64,000 nt of DNA, taken from positions 445,872 through 509,871 of the forward strand of contig NW_002060945.1 of NCBI RefSeq assembly GCF_000150275.1, given 5' to 3'. The notes under the pieces were generated by a model that was not told the DNA's origin, searched no databases, and saw only the letters and a program-made list of their open reading frames with translations. The stretch is from Trichoplax adhaerens (taxonomy: Eukaryota > Placozoa > Uniplacotomia > Trichoplacea > Trichoplacidae). Within the stretch, counting starts at the first letter, position 1; every line of letters begins with the position of its first letter. The translations under genes were made by a program, and so were the position numbers. Of this stretch, positions 24,137-36,393 are shown piece after piece.

Positions 24137-24296
24137 CAGTACTATACTGTACAGTACCGTATTGTACAGCGCTCAATGTACTGTACACTGTACTGTATAC
24201 TCACTATACAGTACTGTACTGTACAGTAGTGTAGAATACTGTACAGTACAATATGGTACGGTACAACTCGCAGTTCAGGTACTGTACTGCAGATCA
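24137..24296. repeat. GTACTGTACAGTAC-type self-complementary cluster
   Basis: About 160 bp built almost entirely of GTAC, TACTGTAC and GTACAGTA words on both strands, so nearly every segment can pair with a neighbour. Similar clusters recur at 24855-24935, 29880-29962, 30120-30178, 48815-48940, 49900-50155 and 61018-61095. Open frames running through it on both strands are by-products of the repeat. Confidence 0.85.
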
Positions 24297-24854
24297 CCCT
24301 ACCCAATCTTTGGGCGTCTGGGCTCACTGTCTCAGTATCACGGTTGACATTGGCCGACGCTCGTCCTTCGTAAGGGACAAAATCGCGTATGGAAACGCGC
24401 TTATATTCCCTCTTACGTTGATTATCAACAATGGATGACCAGAACCAAGTATCGCAAGGTTTCTTTTCTACTCGTACCTAAAATAGTGGATAGGACAATT
24501 TTACAAATTGTAGATGTACTGTATGTATTTTCATTAGTTTCCACTTTTCATCCATGAAATAAGCAGTAAGAGTAATCCCTGTCACTGGACAAAAACAAAA
24601 ACTTGTATATCATGTGACACGGACTACTTATACTGCACCGCATATGTTATATAAAGTATAGAAAGCCATCAAGGTCTAAAACAAACAAAACAAGCCTATG
24701 GCTGCCGACCTAGCAAGTCAATATTGTACTGTACTGCACGTTTCCCCCCGAAATACCCCCTGTGTACTATTAAAGCGTGTCAACGGCATTGCTCCCACTC
24801 ACTAGTTAGTACTGTAAAGAGTGACACAGAATCAGGGACAGACTGACCATAAAA

Positions 24855-24935
24855 AGCACTGTACAGTGTACAGTACTGTACCAGTGGAGCACGGTACTGT
24901 GCCGTAGTAAAGCTGTAGTCGTACAGTACTGAGTA
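24855..24935. repeat. GTACTGTACAGTAC-type self-complementary cluster
   Basis: A second short cluster of the same word family just upstream of the MMTAG2 start. Repeated GTACAGT and its complement are directly visible. Confidence 0.8.
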
Positions 24936-25132
24936 CTCGTCTAGTCTACGGTAGTAGTCCTTGATATTGCACTGGACTTGGCCCATCTGAAACATGAACC
25001 GAAAACGTCTTGCATGAGTAGGATCCCAATTCTTCAAAATTGCAACCATTATTGACATTCATACTAAACTCCTATTTAACCCTTGGTTCCAACATTGCTT
25101 CATGCCATTGAAGATCATACGTAATTAAAGTC

Positions 25133-28100
25133 ATGTTTATGCCATCAAGAGGTGGATCCCGTGGAGGCAAGGATCAATTCGATTGGGATGATGTTAAAGC
25201 AGATAAATATAGAGAGAATTATCTAGGTACGACTCACCGTCAACGATCACATCGACTGACAATTATATCAGCATGATTCAACACAACATCAATAACAAAT
25301 TAAGAATAATCACATTATAAATGAATGATACAATATGCATGAATCTCAATTTTCCATCCATATGAGTACACCAAATTTCAGATCATGCAGTTAAGGGCAG
25401 TTATAAATTCATAGCATAGCTCAATTGTGGTAGCTTACATTGTTCATTGTAATTCTACGCATAATATTTCAAATTCATGGTGGATTACTCTACAAAACAC
25501 ATCCATATTATAATAACACTAATAATAATAAAATGAATGAATTAAAGTAATAGTAATACACCTACCAGATTAAGCTTATACTTATCATGAGCAGTTACAA
25601 GACTATAAGTCGCAAGAAACGTAGTTGCTTTCATCACAGTTTTCATCTTACAGTATAGACCATATTGGACATGCAGAAGAGTAACATGATAACGTCCAAG
25701 ATAATTGAAACGCGATTGCTTTTCATATACTGTACTATACATCCTTACTAGGTATGAGCGTGTCAATCGTGTAATATCATTTAGTAAGAATTTTTCAATG
25801 ATCAACATGCAAGGATCAGTAGCACAAATTACAATGCCATGATTATTGGCCTTTGTAAAATTTTCCTTTCCGCGTTAACTCGGGTAGCTAATCATTTTTG
25901 TGTTTGTACGTAAATTGATAGGCCATTCCGTTATGGCACCTATTGGTCGATGGCAAAAGGGAAAAGACTTAACTTGGTGAGATTTGATTTGCTGTCCCAT
26001 TGAAGATCTTAGCATACTACTTTCAAGAATAAGTTCCATTAATTCAAGAATATTTTGCTTATTGAATACTTTAATTTGCTGATCTGGCATTTTGTGAACA
26101 TGCTTGGATAGATGCTTGTAGTAAACATTACTCATTACATTATGATATTCCACCTCAATGACCGTAGTTGCAGCCAATGATTTCATAAATAAATACTACA
26201 TATTACTATACTTATGATAAATACTCTATGTTATAAACCTAAAAGCAGGCACTATCTCCAATCGCCTAAAGCGAAAAAGCTAGTTCTATTTATGATTTCA
26301 CAATAATACTGTATATCAGGTTGAAACCTAATTAAAGATTAGAAATAAATTCGATACAATTTTCTCATATCAATTAATTCAATAACATTGATATTGAAAT
26401 ATATCGTTTACAGGTACAATAAAGATAAAAAACAAAAGGAAGCTGATCGTAAAGCTGTATGTTACAAATTGATTTCTGCTTTAAAATTTTGTACTATATT
26501 TTAGCAAGGATCTAGTTACAGTTATAGTGTCATGACCAGCTAATAATAGCTATGACCGATGCAAGCGACATTCCAATGAACGTCTTTTTACCTACTTGTA
26601 GGAAATGATGGCAGTGAAAGAGCAAGAATCGATGGCTCTCAACGTTATGTTGTACGATGATATATTATATTAAGTTAATCACTTGATTACGTCAAGATGC
26701 ATATATGTTATCTCTATAGCATCTCTAATAATGCATCCCAATCTTTTCGGAGGAACTGTTACATACTATTTAAACAAGACGTTAGTGATAATATAGTACA
26801 TTATAGAGGCCTCCTATAGTTTATATTACACACAATGCAGAGTTTTATGCATATTGCTATTCTTACTGCTGTGCAAACACCTCTCAGTATACAGCACTAT
26901 CGTGATAATATCGTACACACTACATTAGTGAAAGGCTCGATATACAAAATTTACAATTAATAAGATATCCTTATTCATATGGTATATACCACTTGGTCAA
27001 TCCGTGAAGGCTTATCGCAAATGTGATGCTTGTTTTAGATTATCTCTACTAAACCATCATCTATTTTAAAGTTAGATATGAATGGATTAGTTTCGAAATT
27101 GCATTTTAAAGCAACCCACTACTTCACTCGTAGATTTACATATACGTAGATACATATTTTACTTAAGCATAGGCACCGTAATCATGATAATTGTCTTGAA
27201 AAATTAAGATTGTAAAATGCTGTATTTATATGCATTAAAGGGGTAGAACTGATGCCAATTCCGCTCGTTCCAATAACTTAACAAAGACTGAAATATCTGA
27301 TTTGTTTAAGAGGGGCCAAACCGAACGAGATGATGGTGATATTGAACGCATGCAAGGAGTTGGCTTTTTAAGGTAGGTAATATGAGGAACTGTTCTATAA
27401 TCTCGCAAACGACTTGCGCGTACTGTACAACTGTACATTACGATGTAAGCATGGAATTCTAGGTTAAACCACAGATATTACGTCGAAATTTTGATTCGTC
27501 TTGAAGTGTCTTGTCTCACAAAATCCTTGATTTATTGTTCATTTACAGTGCTAGAGCTGCCTTAATGGCTCCAGATTCGGAAACTAATAAAGGTGTTGGA
27601 AAGTCGAATATGACTGTTTACGAGGTGAATTTCAAATGTAATCTTTACAAAGATATCACTTTAGCTTGTGATAGTGGACTTTTTGAAATAATATACAATT
27701 ATATCAATTTTTATGTAGAAAGTGGTAGAACCTGGTGATGCGGTCACGAAGGACGCGTATGTTTTAGGCGTTTAATATACACACTCACCTACAGTATATT
27801 GTATTTATTGCTTATTATAATAATTGAAATCACTGTAATTGAGTATCGCGCTTTATACAGCTGTAGTATAATGCAGTAGTTAGATTGTATACTGATAATA
27901 TAATCTACCCCAATATGCAGGGGGAAGAAAAAGAAAAAGAAGGAAAAAAAGGAAAAGAAGAAAAAGAAGAAAAAGCATTCTAGCCATAATCATAGTTCAG
28001 ATGATGATAATCGGAAAAACTCTGACCCTGACTCGCATCCCGGTGTACATAGTGTTAAAAATAGTGTGGGTGAAGGTAGGACTTTGAAAGTGAAAGATAG

Positions 28101-28509
28101 CATGAAGAGTACATATTTGAATGCTGATCTTATATTTAAATTGTACACAGAATTACTTAAAATACTTTCAAAATTTCTAAGAATTGTTCTTGACATTAAT
28201 TTAGGGCGAAGGAGGCATGATTCTTCATCTGATGAAGACGCAAATGATTTACGATACTCCGCTAAAGATAAGCGCAGTGATTATAGTTTTAATGACGATA
28301 GGAAATATTCTGAAAATCGATCTAGTAGGGGGCGGCCTATCGATAAGGTGCCTACTCGGCGTTATAAGCATTCTCCTGACGAAGTGGACAAAAGACGAGA
28401 TCGCACGTATCATCATCGTCATCATCGAGATCGAAGTCCCCATTCAGAAAGCAGTAGAGACCATGATAGATATAAGCCACGAAAAAAACCTCATAGTTCA
28501 AAATACTAG
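25133..28509 (+). CDS. MMTAG2: MMTAG2 / C1orf35-like protein, complete, 9 exons
   Basis: Homologue of human multiple myeloma tumour-associated protein 2, a basic, probably nuclear protein of unclear function. Exons: 25133-25226, 25922-25976, 26414-26456, 26602-26651, 27241-27372, 27549-27624, 27719-27756, 27921-28075, 28205-28509. These sum to 948 nt, 315 residues, all phases compatible. The N-terminus ([20 protein letters not shown], then KYRENYLG) and the second exon ([18 protein letters not shown]) match the family's hallmark block. A middle helix ([16 protein letters not shown]) follows, then a Lys-rich stretch of mostly lysine and glutamate. The tail is rich in Arg, Ser, Asp and His ([20 protein letters not shown]), resembling the family's charged C-terminus and RS-like splicing proteins. 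Start ATG 25133 gives MFMPSRGG, close to the human start. Human protein is somewhat shorter (about 263 residues). A splicing-related role would be inference from composition only. Confidence 0.93.
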
Positions 28510-28708
28510 GTAAAGGAAAATTTTGCCTATGCAATAATAGCGAGATGTCGAACTAGTTTATAGCAACTGTAAATAATTATTTACTGCTTGAGAAGGCGAT
28601 ATTCTATCCAAATGATTTGGGAAATAGTGTCGACATTCAAATTGATTTGTCATTTTATGCACATGATGGTATCGCATTATTGTATTTCGTATAATTTATC
28701 TTATCAGA

Positions 28709-28714
28709 AATAAA
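28709..28714 (+). promoter_or_regulatory. Poly(A) signal AATAAA of MMTAG2
   Basis: AATAAA lies 200 nt after the MMTAG2 stop codon in AT-rich sequence and is followed by a T-rich stretch. It is the first canonical signal downstream. Confidence 0.55.
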
Positions 28715-29267
28715 ATTTTTATCAATTTAAATGGCACTTTTTATTGTCTATTAGCCCAGTAAAGTCTTATACGCGTTATGTTATGCTAAGTAAGGTATCC
28801 TATGTACGATAGGCACCATGATAGGTGCTGTACGCATACTGTATGTTAGAGTTTCTAGCGAGTTTGATGTGGATCCTGATACTGGTGTATCAGTTTTACG
28901 CAGTATTTACTTAATGATCAATATCTACGATGGGCAGTGCTTTATCGCCTGATTATTTGTAGAGATTGTTTTTACGATAATGGTATATTGAAAGTCTAAT
29001 TTAGTGGTAATTGCTCGTACTAATAGATGATAGTCTATTAACTTGCTTAAATTGTCGATATGTCATTTATCTAAATACTCTAGTACTGGATTCATTTCCT
29101 CATCAGGTATTCTTTGACTATTAATACATTAATTTAACAAAATTATGCAAGCACTATAAATCTCGAGCATCCTTGATGAGCCTTACATCACCCGGTAACA
29201 TTACAAGTAGAAAGTGGCTTGCAAGCTGAGACAGATTTTTACTAATAGCATGCTGTGGCTCTAGCAA

Positions 29268-29285
29268 TTTTTTTTGGGGGGGGGG
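29268..29285. repeat. T-run/G-run homopolymer junction
   Basis: A run of T passes directly into a run of ten G. About 80 nt later (29346-29364) a similar but interrupted T-run/G-run occurs. This is directly visible; long G runs are otherwise absent from this AT-rich window. Confidence 0.85.
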
Positions 29286-29840
29286 AAACATAACAAAGCC
29301 AGGAGCTTTGCCAATAGATTTTTTTTCAAATTACAAGCTTGTCAGATTTTTTGGAGGGGGGTGGGATAAGATTATACGAGCATACTTAATACGCTGTCAG
29401 TGAGCCTGTTGGACATCGTGTAATGTATACTGTACTGTTAGCTTTAGAATAATATTATTTTATTTTATTCAATTGAAGCAAAGTATCACAGGCTGGAATC
29501 ATTACTGATGTATTGAGTACAATATAATGTTGGCTGTTACTAATTATGGAAAGTCTCATTCTCCCAACCAATATTTTCCATAGAATTGCTGACAAGAAAA
29601 TGCTGTAGTCACAATGTACCTCTTCTAGAAACTATGATTTAGCTGGGCTGAGCGTTATTTCCTTTACTTTGATTATAATCACTACTATTAATACTAGTCG
29701 AGCCCAGTACTAATGATACGATGAGCTAAGCGTACCTACTTACTAAGTAGAATCTCTACAATAACATTTGAATAGTTTACTTCGCCTTCATTAAACTCCG
29801 CAGTTCTTTGTCTGCTCTTACTAGCTGCCATGTTGATTTG

Positions 29841-30290
29841 GTCGTCCAGTACTGCCAGACATGAACTGCTCAGTCCATTCCAGTGTACAGTGCACAGTAC
29901 GATACTCAACGTACTGTACTGTACAGTACAGTACGTACAGTACAGTACAGTACAGTGCACTGCACCGTATTTTCCGGGTCAGTCTACTGTACTTACACTA
30001 CAATAGAGTCCAAGACTACTACAGTATACTGTACTATGTAGATCATAAAGGTACCGAACCGAACCGAACCGTTCTCAGGTCGTCCAGTACTGCCAGACAT
30101 GGACTGCTCACTGTGCTCAGTCCAGTCCAATGTACAGTGCACAGTACGGTACTCAGTGAACTGTAAGTTACAGTACACTGCACCGTATTTTCCGGGTCAG
30201 TCTACAGTACTTGCACTACAATGGAGTCCTAGACTACTGACTATATAGAGCATAAGGTACTGAACCGAACCGAACCGTTCTCAGGTCTCA
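29841..30290. repeat. Two tandem copies of a 238-bp repeat
   Basis: Copy A starts at 29841 and copy B at 30079, both with GTCGTCCAGTACTGCCAGAC. Each continues through a GTACAGT-rich segment, a shared block (CACTGCACCGTATTTTCCGG at 29958 and 30176) and a terminal GAACCGAACCGAACCGTTCT block. The copies differ mainly in the palindromic middle. The terminal block recurs in reverse orientation at 49019-49062, so this looks like a dispersed non-coding repeat. No terminal inverted repeats of a known element could be assigned. Confidence 0.85.
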
Positions 30291-33200
30291 CTACTGGACT
30301 ACCGCTTGAGCAACGCGTTGATCGGGCAGCAACTCCCACTGGTGTGCTTGCAGCAGAAAATCAACTTCCATTTTGCAGTCTTTATCCTGTCAAAACGACT
30401 CAAGGAAGGCAATTGGAAGATAGTTGAATCCATTCAAGCAAATCCTTTAGCTTGTCGTAAGCGAGATTGGTTGTGCTTTCATCGTGTAGTCTATTGACAG
30501 TGTCAAGAGTAGTTTTATTGAGATTGGCGGCACCAAGCCATCGCCATATTGTTGATTGTTATTATTGCTACAGGCAAATCTACAGTGCAGCAAGACTCGG
30601 CAAAGACACGCAAAAAGGTAGGATCAATGTGCTGCAATGGACAGATTGAATTCATTAGCTCATGGTAAATGATTAGTAGCATGTTGGTCAATGAATGTGG
30701 ATTGTCGTTGATGACTACGATGGAAGTAATAGGGGGGTAGTCGACTAGATCAAAGTCGACACAGCCGCGCTGAGTTGTGCAATCCTGAACAGAACAAGTC
30801 GCTGCTGAGGCCTAAATCCATTGCATTGAATAACTGATCCTGCGATATCACAGTCAAATGGAATCATTCTAGGCAGATTTTCTTCAAATGAGACGATGAC
30901 TCAATCACAGTACTGTATTACTCTTAAAGTGCTTTGAAAGGGCTTTTGATGCCATCAAGGACTAGTTTATCGTGTACAATCGTCAACTTTAGCAAGCTCA
31001 TTGGTGAGAATAGTAGAATAGGAACGTCTTAACGCTTCAATTCAATCAAGACTAAATAGGGCTTCCTCTTGATGCTTGACCAACAATTTAGCCAGAATGT
31101 TGACGATATTATAGCTATTTGTGAATTACGTAGTACAGGACTGACTTGGTGAAGTAGAGTATGACAGGACTACAGAGGAAGGAAGAAAAGGACCTCACAG
31201 TAACCTGCTAAATTACACTGATGTTTATCCTTCAAGGATCTCAGTCATTCCTCTCCAAAGCAGCAGATGAAGAAACTGATTCCATTCCCTGTGTTGCGTA
31301 CTGGTTAACGAGGACTGACTAGTAGACATTTTTGCTTTCTACAATGTGAATGACTACAGCCCTATATCTACTAGTCGGTAAGGACTTTACAAAAATGACT
31401 AGACTGAATGGATGACCTAGGAGTAGAAACAACTTAAAAAGACAGATTGACGAGTAGCAAACTATCGAGGATCATCTATCCAATGGAATACAGATTGAGA
31501 TCGCAGATCGGAGGTGGTTATTACAATACTTTCAGCTACTTGAATCAATCAATCAATCACTTTTCACAGTCTATCCTTGTCGATAAAGTAAAATAGAGCC
31601 AATTCTCCAGTATCGCTCGTACTGTAGTGACTGATGATGGTCAAACGCTTAGCCAGGGTGACAAACTGAAGCTGTAGTAGAAATAGAAAATGGACAACAT
31701 AAGTGATATTGTATGACACAATCTTATTCGTTTTGAAATCATTTTTTGAGTCGTTATCGCAACCTTAAATTGAATCAGCGATGTTTCTTAATAATTGAAC
31801 TTACCTCAATGATGTTTCCATTTTTATATGAGTTCTATACGATGCTAGATATACTCGTCAACCTGCACTCTGCTAGCTTTGTAATATCTGATCAACTAGG
31901 ATTACTTTTTATCTTGGGTATTTAGAGTAATTTTTTGTAACTGCTCTAGAAACTAGAATGATTGATACAAATCGATTATCTAATTCGTCTTAAGAGTTTG
32001 TGCAGGCTATAGAATATCTTTAGATGATCCATTCACTTGAGAATGTTTACATTTTTTTTCTTCAATTATTAATTCAAACTTTCAAAGTAGTTCAGACATG
32101 GACTACTGAGTTGTATATAAAAGACGATGGAACATATCAAAATTGATCTACTAGCTACAACTAGCTTCATGGCTAGTTGATTCTTCATAATGGTAATGAA
32201 ATTTGAAGGTGGTTAGAGTCCGGTTAATTTGATTAGTCAAACCGAAGTGTAATTAAAACTTGACATGAATTGGTAATGAGCTATGCTAAACAGCAGGGGA
32301 CGAAAACCAAAATAATAATCACCAGTGCTCACGCTGCCTTCTTGACCATTAGGCTGTTGACTGCTTAACCAAATCGGGGATAGACAATCTACAGTAGGTA
32401 ATGTATAAACAAGGAGATTCATTTTGATCAACAGCCTCTTTTTACTCAATTTGTTTGTTAACGATTGATCAACTTGATAGCACATTGAGTATTAATAATT
32501 TATCAACCGTTGACAAGACAAAAGTACCAAAAGTGATGCACAATTAAGTATTGTCTTGGCAAATATTACACAGTGTATTTGCTAAATAACTTACTCATTA
32601 CTTTATATTTTTAGTCTGGTGTATAATTGTTTCCTTTCAGTCCAATTCTACTCTAGTTGGTTTGCTATTATTATATACGTAATTCCATATGGATTTTTTC
32701 GCCTTCAAGGAGGTACCCACTATTGGCAAATGTGGATCTCGCCCTATTGATTTAGTGCTTTTTTCCTTTCATAGAATTAATAGTTCCATCCTGTGTAGCC
32801 TGCACTGTCTTTTCCCTCTTAGTCAATTAAAATAATAATATAAGTGCAATTACGAGATGGACTAGTGCTATTTTTCTACCAACTGAGATTGAAATAGTTG
32901 TTGCATCTGTCTAGGAACTGGGGATACGATATTCAATGTTGAGTGATAAGATCCAATCTACAGTAGGACAAAAACCAATTAGTACTATTGTCAGGATTAG
33001 TTCACCTTTGTACCCTCCATCTTGAAACTTTTCTACCTTGGTATATACTGTATATATATATACGTCTACTCCTTTTATTTTAAATTGCTAGTGAGGATAC
33101 AAGTAAATAAATAAAAGATACGTACAGTCCTAGTACAAGTAGCAACGATATCATTACAGTAGTGCTATTTCTAACTCTTCTATCCTTTCTACTGGTTACC

Positions 33201-34675
33201 TTGATGTCCAATCCTTCTACATGTCAAGAATATCTTGAGGTACACTCAATGCCAAGTAGGATAAAGCTTTACACAATTTTTTGCGTCAGTTTGGATAACT
33301 ACATGTGTATATATAATGGTGGAATTTTTTTTATTTTACTGAAATTGTGCACAAAAGTAAACTATTCTCTAGATTGAAAACTTGGTTTAGTATTGTTTTT
33401 ATTACTAAAATAACCACACTGTCTTCATTTTATTGTGGTCACTTGGTGGTAGAACAGTCAATACATGTATTAAAATTGTTGTCTGTTATTAATCCTTCTT
33501 ATCATTCTATAACATTTTCAACTTTGACCATAGTATTACATCGACAAATGTCATCCAATATTCTATTCCATGTTATTTATCAATCATAGCAAGACTGTAG
33601 TTTATCGTAAGACTACACAAACTAGTCCTTGAAAATACCTTGGTTGTGCAGTATTTTTATTCTTTATGTTTTGTAAGAGAAGAATCGAAAGCTTATTGAT
33701 GCCCCTATTTTAATTGTTCGACATGACAAATACAGTAGTTACGTTAACGTCCGATAAGATCCTATAACCGATTGATAGGGTACTTCCATCTTACTGCAAT
33801 GATGTTCTACTTGTTATATTACGATGTTGTCATAACTTTCTTTTTGCATGCTCGATTTCCTGTTCCAGTACTATAGAGTAGAATAGAGTAAAAGTGAACA
33901 ACTATCGATACCAATGCATATTATTCTAAACGGTGTCATAGAACTGAATCATCTCAATGGATTATTTTATCAATTTTGAATTTTCAAAGATACCTTGTAC
34001 GACTGTCTATTAATTAAGGGATATCTCTTCTTTTCCTCATCATGATAATAATGAAGGACAATGTGTATACTATTTTCTACTAACTTGTAAGGCGGATAAT
34101 GCATGTGTTCATACTATTAATAATTATTTTGATTAACCAAGAGAGGTTAGATAGTATCGTTAGCAAGTATTTCAATCGCTGATGGACTTGAATTCAATAT
34201 GAGAGCTAGTGACGTTAGATGGATAGTCATCATCTATACGATGGGGATTATACAAACTCAAAAGATATTCAATCGTCTCGTTTTTGATGATATAGGAAAA
34301 AAGGATATCATCCTGTTATTCTTTCGTCCAAGAGTCTTGTTACCCTAAAGAGTCCCTGTTGTTAGGACGATTAACACATGTATATAGACATAAATACACG
34401 TTGTTGGCCGACAATACATGGGATACTTTTTCTGCATGATTGACTTTATCCAATACGGTTATTGTATTGCAATGGAATGATTATTGGGCTCAGCACAGTA
34501 CAACATCGAGTTTTTTCTTTTGCTTTACTACTTTTAAAGTAATACTCGTCGACATTGGCAATAAGAAATAAATTCATTTTACTTTGAGAATATCGTGATG
34601 ATGCAAAGCACATGTTGAAGATTGAAAAATCGTATCCAAATGTTTTTCAATTGAACCTTTTTGTTGCAATTGTAG

Positions 34676-36393
34676 ATGCTTAGGGCCGGCTCAAGGAGTG
34701 TAACTTATCTGCCTAACCTTCGCGCTGTTATAAATCGTGTAAGGCCGCTAACTGTTATCAATGGACCGACAAATTCTACCGGTAATCAATCCGCTTTCGC
34801 TCCTGCAGAAGAAGATTATTATAACGATTTCGGTAAGACCGATAGAGATAAACCACTTGGTATAATTGGTACGAAAATGTCATGATTTCCATCATATCTA
34901 AACTACTTCTTATTCTTTTAAAGTCTGTAGTCCATAATACTTATTTGTTTTTATTCATTTCACTCAAATAATGAAGTATTAAATACAAATTACAATTATT
35001 TATTATACCTCTATTCTTATAGGTAGGCGTCAATATTTGAGCGCTTACCCTATACTTTCTATCAACTTGGTAGCAGTAAATTTGATTGTTGACATTGATC
35101 TACGTTTTCATAGAATACCTTCCTCATTAGATAGATCCAATGGAAATATGTTCATTTTTAAAAATATGAATAACAATCTTTTGCTTGTATTGATTTTTTC
35201 TTGAATGGGTTTTATTTTACAAAGTTGGTGGCGATAGTAGCAGTTCTCTATCCAGTAGAAAGCTTGACATCAAAATGAGACAATTATTACTAAATGGATC
35301 AAAACACGAGTTTTTGCAAAACCCAATTGATGCTCAAGCTAAGCTACAAAAGGTATTGTATCTTTAAATTGTTGACATTTTTTAATACATTTGTTTATGG
35401 AGTTATTTTGACCAACTTGAAGTCTTTATTCTATCTCTAATTACGGTAGTTGTAAATTTTGAAAAAAATGGGCTATTTTTCCATTAGCTTATTTGTTATT
35501 TTTGGGTTGTATCGTTTCTAGATTATGAATAATGCTCCCAAGGACGAAGCAAAGCCTGTGAAAACTGTTTCGGTATATACCCAAACGACAAAATCACCTG
35601 AGGAGATAAAACAAGCTCCAGTAGGTAGTGTCGAATGTATCGTCCAGCAAGTACCTTCCTACTATCACCAAAGCTTTATGGAATTATTTCCCAGTATTCG
35701 TTGCGAAGTTGGCGATTTAAATGTTCTGACGTTATGTCAAAGAAGTAAATTGGATTCATCTGTATATTCAGAAGACATGGCATTAGAAAGAGAGCAATTA
35801 TTAAAGAATGTAAGTGATTGAAATTTGATCGTGATGCCAAGAGTTGTAGAATTATACTTTTGATTTTTTCACGTCTTATCTTCATTCATTGAAAATGCTA
35901 AATGCTTTATGATATTAATACAGCTTAGTTTGGCTAATGTTGAAGGAGTTTATTGCATAAGAATAATAAAAAAGTCGCCAATAAAATTGTTTGGATAACG
36001 TTCGAATTCTTCTTCTTTAGTTTATATCTGCTTCCATGGAAATTGTCAGCAAGTTAATATCTGCTGGATATTGGGCTAACTTTATCGATCCTGCTTCAGG
36101 GCGAGCAGTAAGGATGCTACTTCATTATTGCATAAGCAAAAGTTTTAATATTACCGGCTATAACGGAGATTCTTCAATTTTAGTTTTTAGGTACGTATTG
36201 CAATAATACATTTTATGAAACAGATGAACGTTATAGACATCTTGGCTTCAAAATTGAAGATTTGGGTTGTTGTAAAGCGATAATTCATCGTTTTTGGGGA
36301 ACTAACGTCTTTGTTGGTTCAATTTTTACCGATGCTCCTATTGATTCACCTCTCTTAAAAAATATTTTTACTGAGGATGTATCTAAAAATTAA
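34676..36393 (+). CDS. MMADHC: MMADHC (cobalamin trafficking protein CblD), complete
   Basis: Directs vitamin B12, with MMACHC, to cytosolic methionine synthase and mitochondrial methylmalonyl-CoA mutase. Exons: 34676-34868, 35225-35352, 35522-35809, 36021-36107, 36184-36393. These sum to 906 nt, 301 residues (human 296), all phases compatible. The N-terminus [20 protein letters not shown] is Arg-rich and lacks acids, like the mitochondrial presequence of the family. The conserved C-terminal domain includes [49 protein letters not shown] and [18 protein letters not shown]. The Cys pair in LGCCK includes the position reported in human MMADHC to contact cobalt in the MMACHC-MMADHC complex. A good acceptor (TTTTTGTTGCAATTGTAG) ends exactly at the start codon, so a 5' untranslated exon probably lies upstream. 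The next gene follows 2.1 kb downstream on the same strand. Confidence 0.96.

Larger units (their letters stand above)
22965..25132. promoter_or_regulatory. Divergent intergenic region between KIF5 and MMTAG2
   Basis: The KIF5 start codon (minus, 22964) and the MMTAG2 start codon (plus, 25133) lie head to head 2.2 kb apart, so both promoters should lie here. A short T tract sits just upstream of the KIF5 ATG and a T10 run near 23570. The middle holds a 17-bp inverted repeat (23938-23981) and GTAC-type palindromic clusters (24137-24296, 24855-24935). No TATA box can be assigned with confidence. Confidence 0.6.
28510..34675. other. Long intergenic region with repeats
   Basis: Six kilobases without a readable gene. 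It contains the MMTAG2 poly(A) signal (28709), a T/G homopolymer tract (29268-29285) with a similar T-run/G-run about 80 nt later, a two-copy 238-bp repeat (29841-30290), and presumably a non-coding 5' exon of MMADHC near the right end. Open frames here are short and lack family resemblance. Confidence 0.55.

Noticed and set aside
24081-24347. Overlapping open frames on both strands rich in Tyr, Cys, Thr and Val
   Set aside because: They are produced by the GTACTGTAC palindromic cluster, which reads open on both strands; composition is not protein-like.
25875-26186. Minus-strand open frame of 103 codons
   Set aside because: It overlaps the conserved MMTAG2 exon 25922-25976 in antisense and shows no family resemblance; taken as chance.
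32237-32485. Minus-strand open frame of 82 codons
   Set aside because: No recognisable domain and no phase-compatible neighbouring exons in the surrounding gap.
33162-33377. Hydrophobic, signal-peptide-like open frame
   Set aside because: No ATG before the hydrophobic stretch, no supported exon continuing it, and the rest is low in protein-like features.
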